NCBI RefSeq assembly: GCF_014651995.1
Contig: NZ_BMXY01000001.1
Location: 1,488,001-1,552,000, forward strand
Direction of reading: 5' to 3'
Source: Cognatilysobacter xinjiangensis
Lineage (GTDB): Bacteria > Pseudomonadota > Gammaproteobacteria > Xanthomonadales > Xanthomonadaceae
Length of the DNA stretch: 64,000 nt
The first letter of the stretch is position 1; each line of letters begins with the position of its first letter. Below, in pieces: positions 63,054-64,000 of the stretch. The notes below the pieces were generated by a model. The model saw nothing but the letters and a program-made list of their open reading frames with translations. It ran no database searches and had not been told where the DNA came from. The position numbers and the translations under genes are program-made.

Positions 63054-64000
63054 TCAGCGCGCCACTTCGATCGGCACTTCGGGCCAGGCCTCGACCGCAC
63101 CGTCGCGGCCGTGCAGTCGTAGGCCCAGCCAGTGGCGGCCCGGCGCGATGCCCGCGGTGTCCACGCGCCCCGAGAAGCCGAGCTTCGGCGCACCCGGGTC
63201 GACGAGGCCGGGCCAGTTGCCTTCGAGGCCCGCGTAGTCGTCGCCATAGCGCAGCGTGCCGACGACGCGGCCGTCGATCGTCGCCTCGACGCGTTCGAGC
63301 CCGACGCCCTGGCGGAACGCCCAGCCCTTCACCTCGAACGAGGCGCCGACGCGCGCGCCGGTCGTGGGCGCATCGATCCAGGCCATCGCGGGCGCCGTGC
63401 ACGGCCCGTCCGCCGGCGCCATCAGCCGGAACAGCGCGATGCGCTGGCGGCCGTGGTCGACGTTGAGCACGCGCGGCGCGGGCAGCGGCCCGACCATGCG
63501 GCAGAGCTCGAGGTAGCGGTGGTGCAGGTTCTTGAACTCGACCTCGCTCGCGCCCACCACGAGCAGCACCGGCCCGTTGGCGAGCAGCGCGCGCGGATCC
63601 TCGTCGAGCCCCCACAGGTGCAACTGCGGCGCGCGGCCGTGCTTGCGGTTGAGCGGATGGTCGAGCACGGCGATGCGCGGATCGTGGAGCGCGAAGCCGA
63701 GCTCGGCGCCGAGCTTGAAGTTGTCGGCGAGCACGCGGGTGCCGGGCGGCATGTCGCGCAGCTCGTCGCGCACCGCGTCGGCGGCGTCGTCCCAGCCCGC
63801 GAAGTTCGCCGGATACCACTTCTCCGCCGCCGCGCGTGCGCGCACGGCCGGCAGCGATACCGCGACGTAATAGCCCAGTACGCCGGCGAGGCCGATCAGC
63901 GCGAGCGCGGCGGTCGCGCGCTGCGCCCAGCGCGGCCACGCCGCGATGAAGCGCGGCAGCAACGGGATGAGGGCGAGGAAGCCCGGCAGCGGCCAGTGGA
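63054..64000 (-). CDS. Membrane glycosyltransferase-like protein, C-terminal part (5' end beyond the window)
   Basis: A partial minus-strand gene whose frame is open to base 64000; about 315 residues are visible. It begins within a membrane region (HWPLPGFLALIPLL, then a helix WAQRATAALALIGLAGVLGYYVAV). A soluble domain follows with VRDELRDMPPGTRVLADNFKLGAELGFAL and LLVVGASEVEFKNLHHRYLELC (key parts VLADNFKLG and VVGASEVEFKN). The last 95 residues form a beta-rich domain with GWAFRQGVGLERVEATIDGR. The HWP motif and layout suggest a GT39/PMT-like lipid-linked-sugar transferase (dolichyl-phosphate-mannose mannosyltransferase type). Its stop is 1 base from the yceF stop on the other strand. Substrate unknown. 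Confidence 0.7.
   Translation of the reverse strand, partial: HWPLPGFLALIPLLPRFIAAWPRWAQRATAALALIGLAGVLGYYVAVSLPAVRARAAAEKWYPANFAGWDDAADAVRDELRDMPPGTRVLADNFKLGAELGFALHDPRIAVLDHPLNRKHGRAPQLHLWGLDEDPRALLANGPVLLVVGASEVEFKNLHHRYLELCRMVGPLPAPRVLNVDHGRQRIALFRLMAPADGPCTAPAMAWIDAPTTGARVGASFEVKGWAFRQGVGLERVEATIDGRVVGTLRYGDDYAGLEGNWPGLVDPGAPKLGFSGRVDTAGIAPGRHWLGLRLHGRDGAVEAWPEVPIEVAR

Overview
The window is a contiguous piece of chromosome, very rich in G+C, from a gammaproteobacterium. The best fit is the family Xanthomonadaceae (Lysobacter, Luteimonas or a close neighbour). The evidence is the FimX/PilZ pair, the phaB-phaR pair, the rpoE-rseA-degP cluster without rseB, and an interspersed repeat of a type I associate with Lysobacter-like genomes. 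The family call is inference; the exact genus cannot be fixed from this sequence. I see no prophage, insertion sequence, CRISPR array, rRNA or plasmid function. Almost all genes are core or near-core.

Layout. 1-3.8 kb: end-truncated ubiG, an MTA/SAH deaminase, then efp divergent from epmB. 3.9-10.3 kb: a FimX-like c-di-GMP effector, htpX, gluQRS, phaB, phaR and an M48 protease. 10.3-13.6 kb: a lipoprotein with a sulfatase-modifying-factor fold, divergent rnd, then tRNA-Ala(CGC) and tRNA-Arg(CCT). 13.7-18.7 kb: an antiquitin-type aldehyde dehydrogenase, a DUF4190 protein, pyrD, murB and a DMT transporter. 18.7-26.5 kb: a PAP2 phosphatase, ispG, xseA, another aldehyde dehydrogenase and a 968-residue GAF-GAF-GGDEF-EAL protein. 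26.7-30.5 kb: ECF sigma factor, a membrane partner, yigZ and an ABC exporter. 30.5-33.8 kb: cold-shock protein, methylthioinosine phosphorylase, hpt, nagZ and a CYTH protein. 33.8-34.35 kb: a gene-free inverted-repeat element. 34.35-40 kb: rlmD, a YdbL-YdbH pair, a REC-HPt protein and recO. 40.2-44.9 kb: era, rnc, DUF4845, lepB and lepA. 45-48.1 kb: degP, rseA and rpoE. 48.2-50.3 kb: a FadJ-like enzyme. 50.3-62 kb: the long fatty-acid/folate/envelope operon yceD-rpmF-fabH-fabD-fabG-acpP-fabF-pabB-pabC-mltG-tmk-holB-pilZ-lipoprotein. 62.1-64 kb: a small membrane-anchored unknown, yceF (maf) and an end-truncated glycosyltransferase.

How the genes work together. Three themes stand out. (1) Purine and methionine salvage: the MTA deaminase and a phosphorylase with an Asn/Ala base-binding pair, next to hpt, form an inosine-type route from methylthioadenosine to IMP. 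(2) Cyclic-di-GMP and type IV pili: FimX (degenerate GGDEF/EAL) and PilZ, its usual partner, are both present, along with an apparently active dual-domain enzyme. (3) Envelope homeostasis: rpoE-rseA-degP with a probable sigma-E promoter, htpX, a second M48 protease, YdbH/YdbL, nagZ, mltG, murB and lepB.

The fab cluster resembles that of E. coli but has no plsX between rpmF and fabH, and it carries pabB directly before pabC. Positions, motifs, overlaps, hairpins and promoters were read by eye. Family names rest on motif recognition, because no database search was possible.
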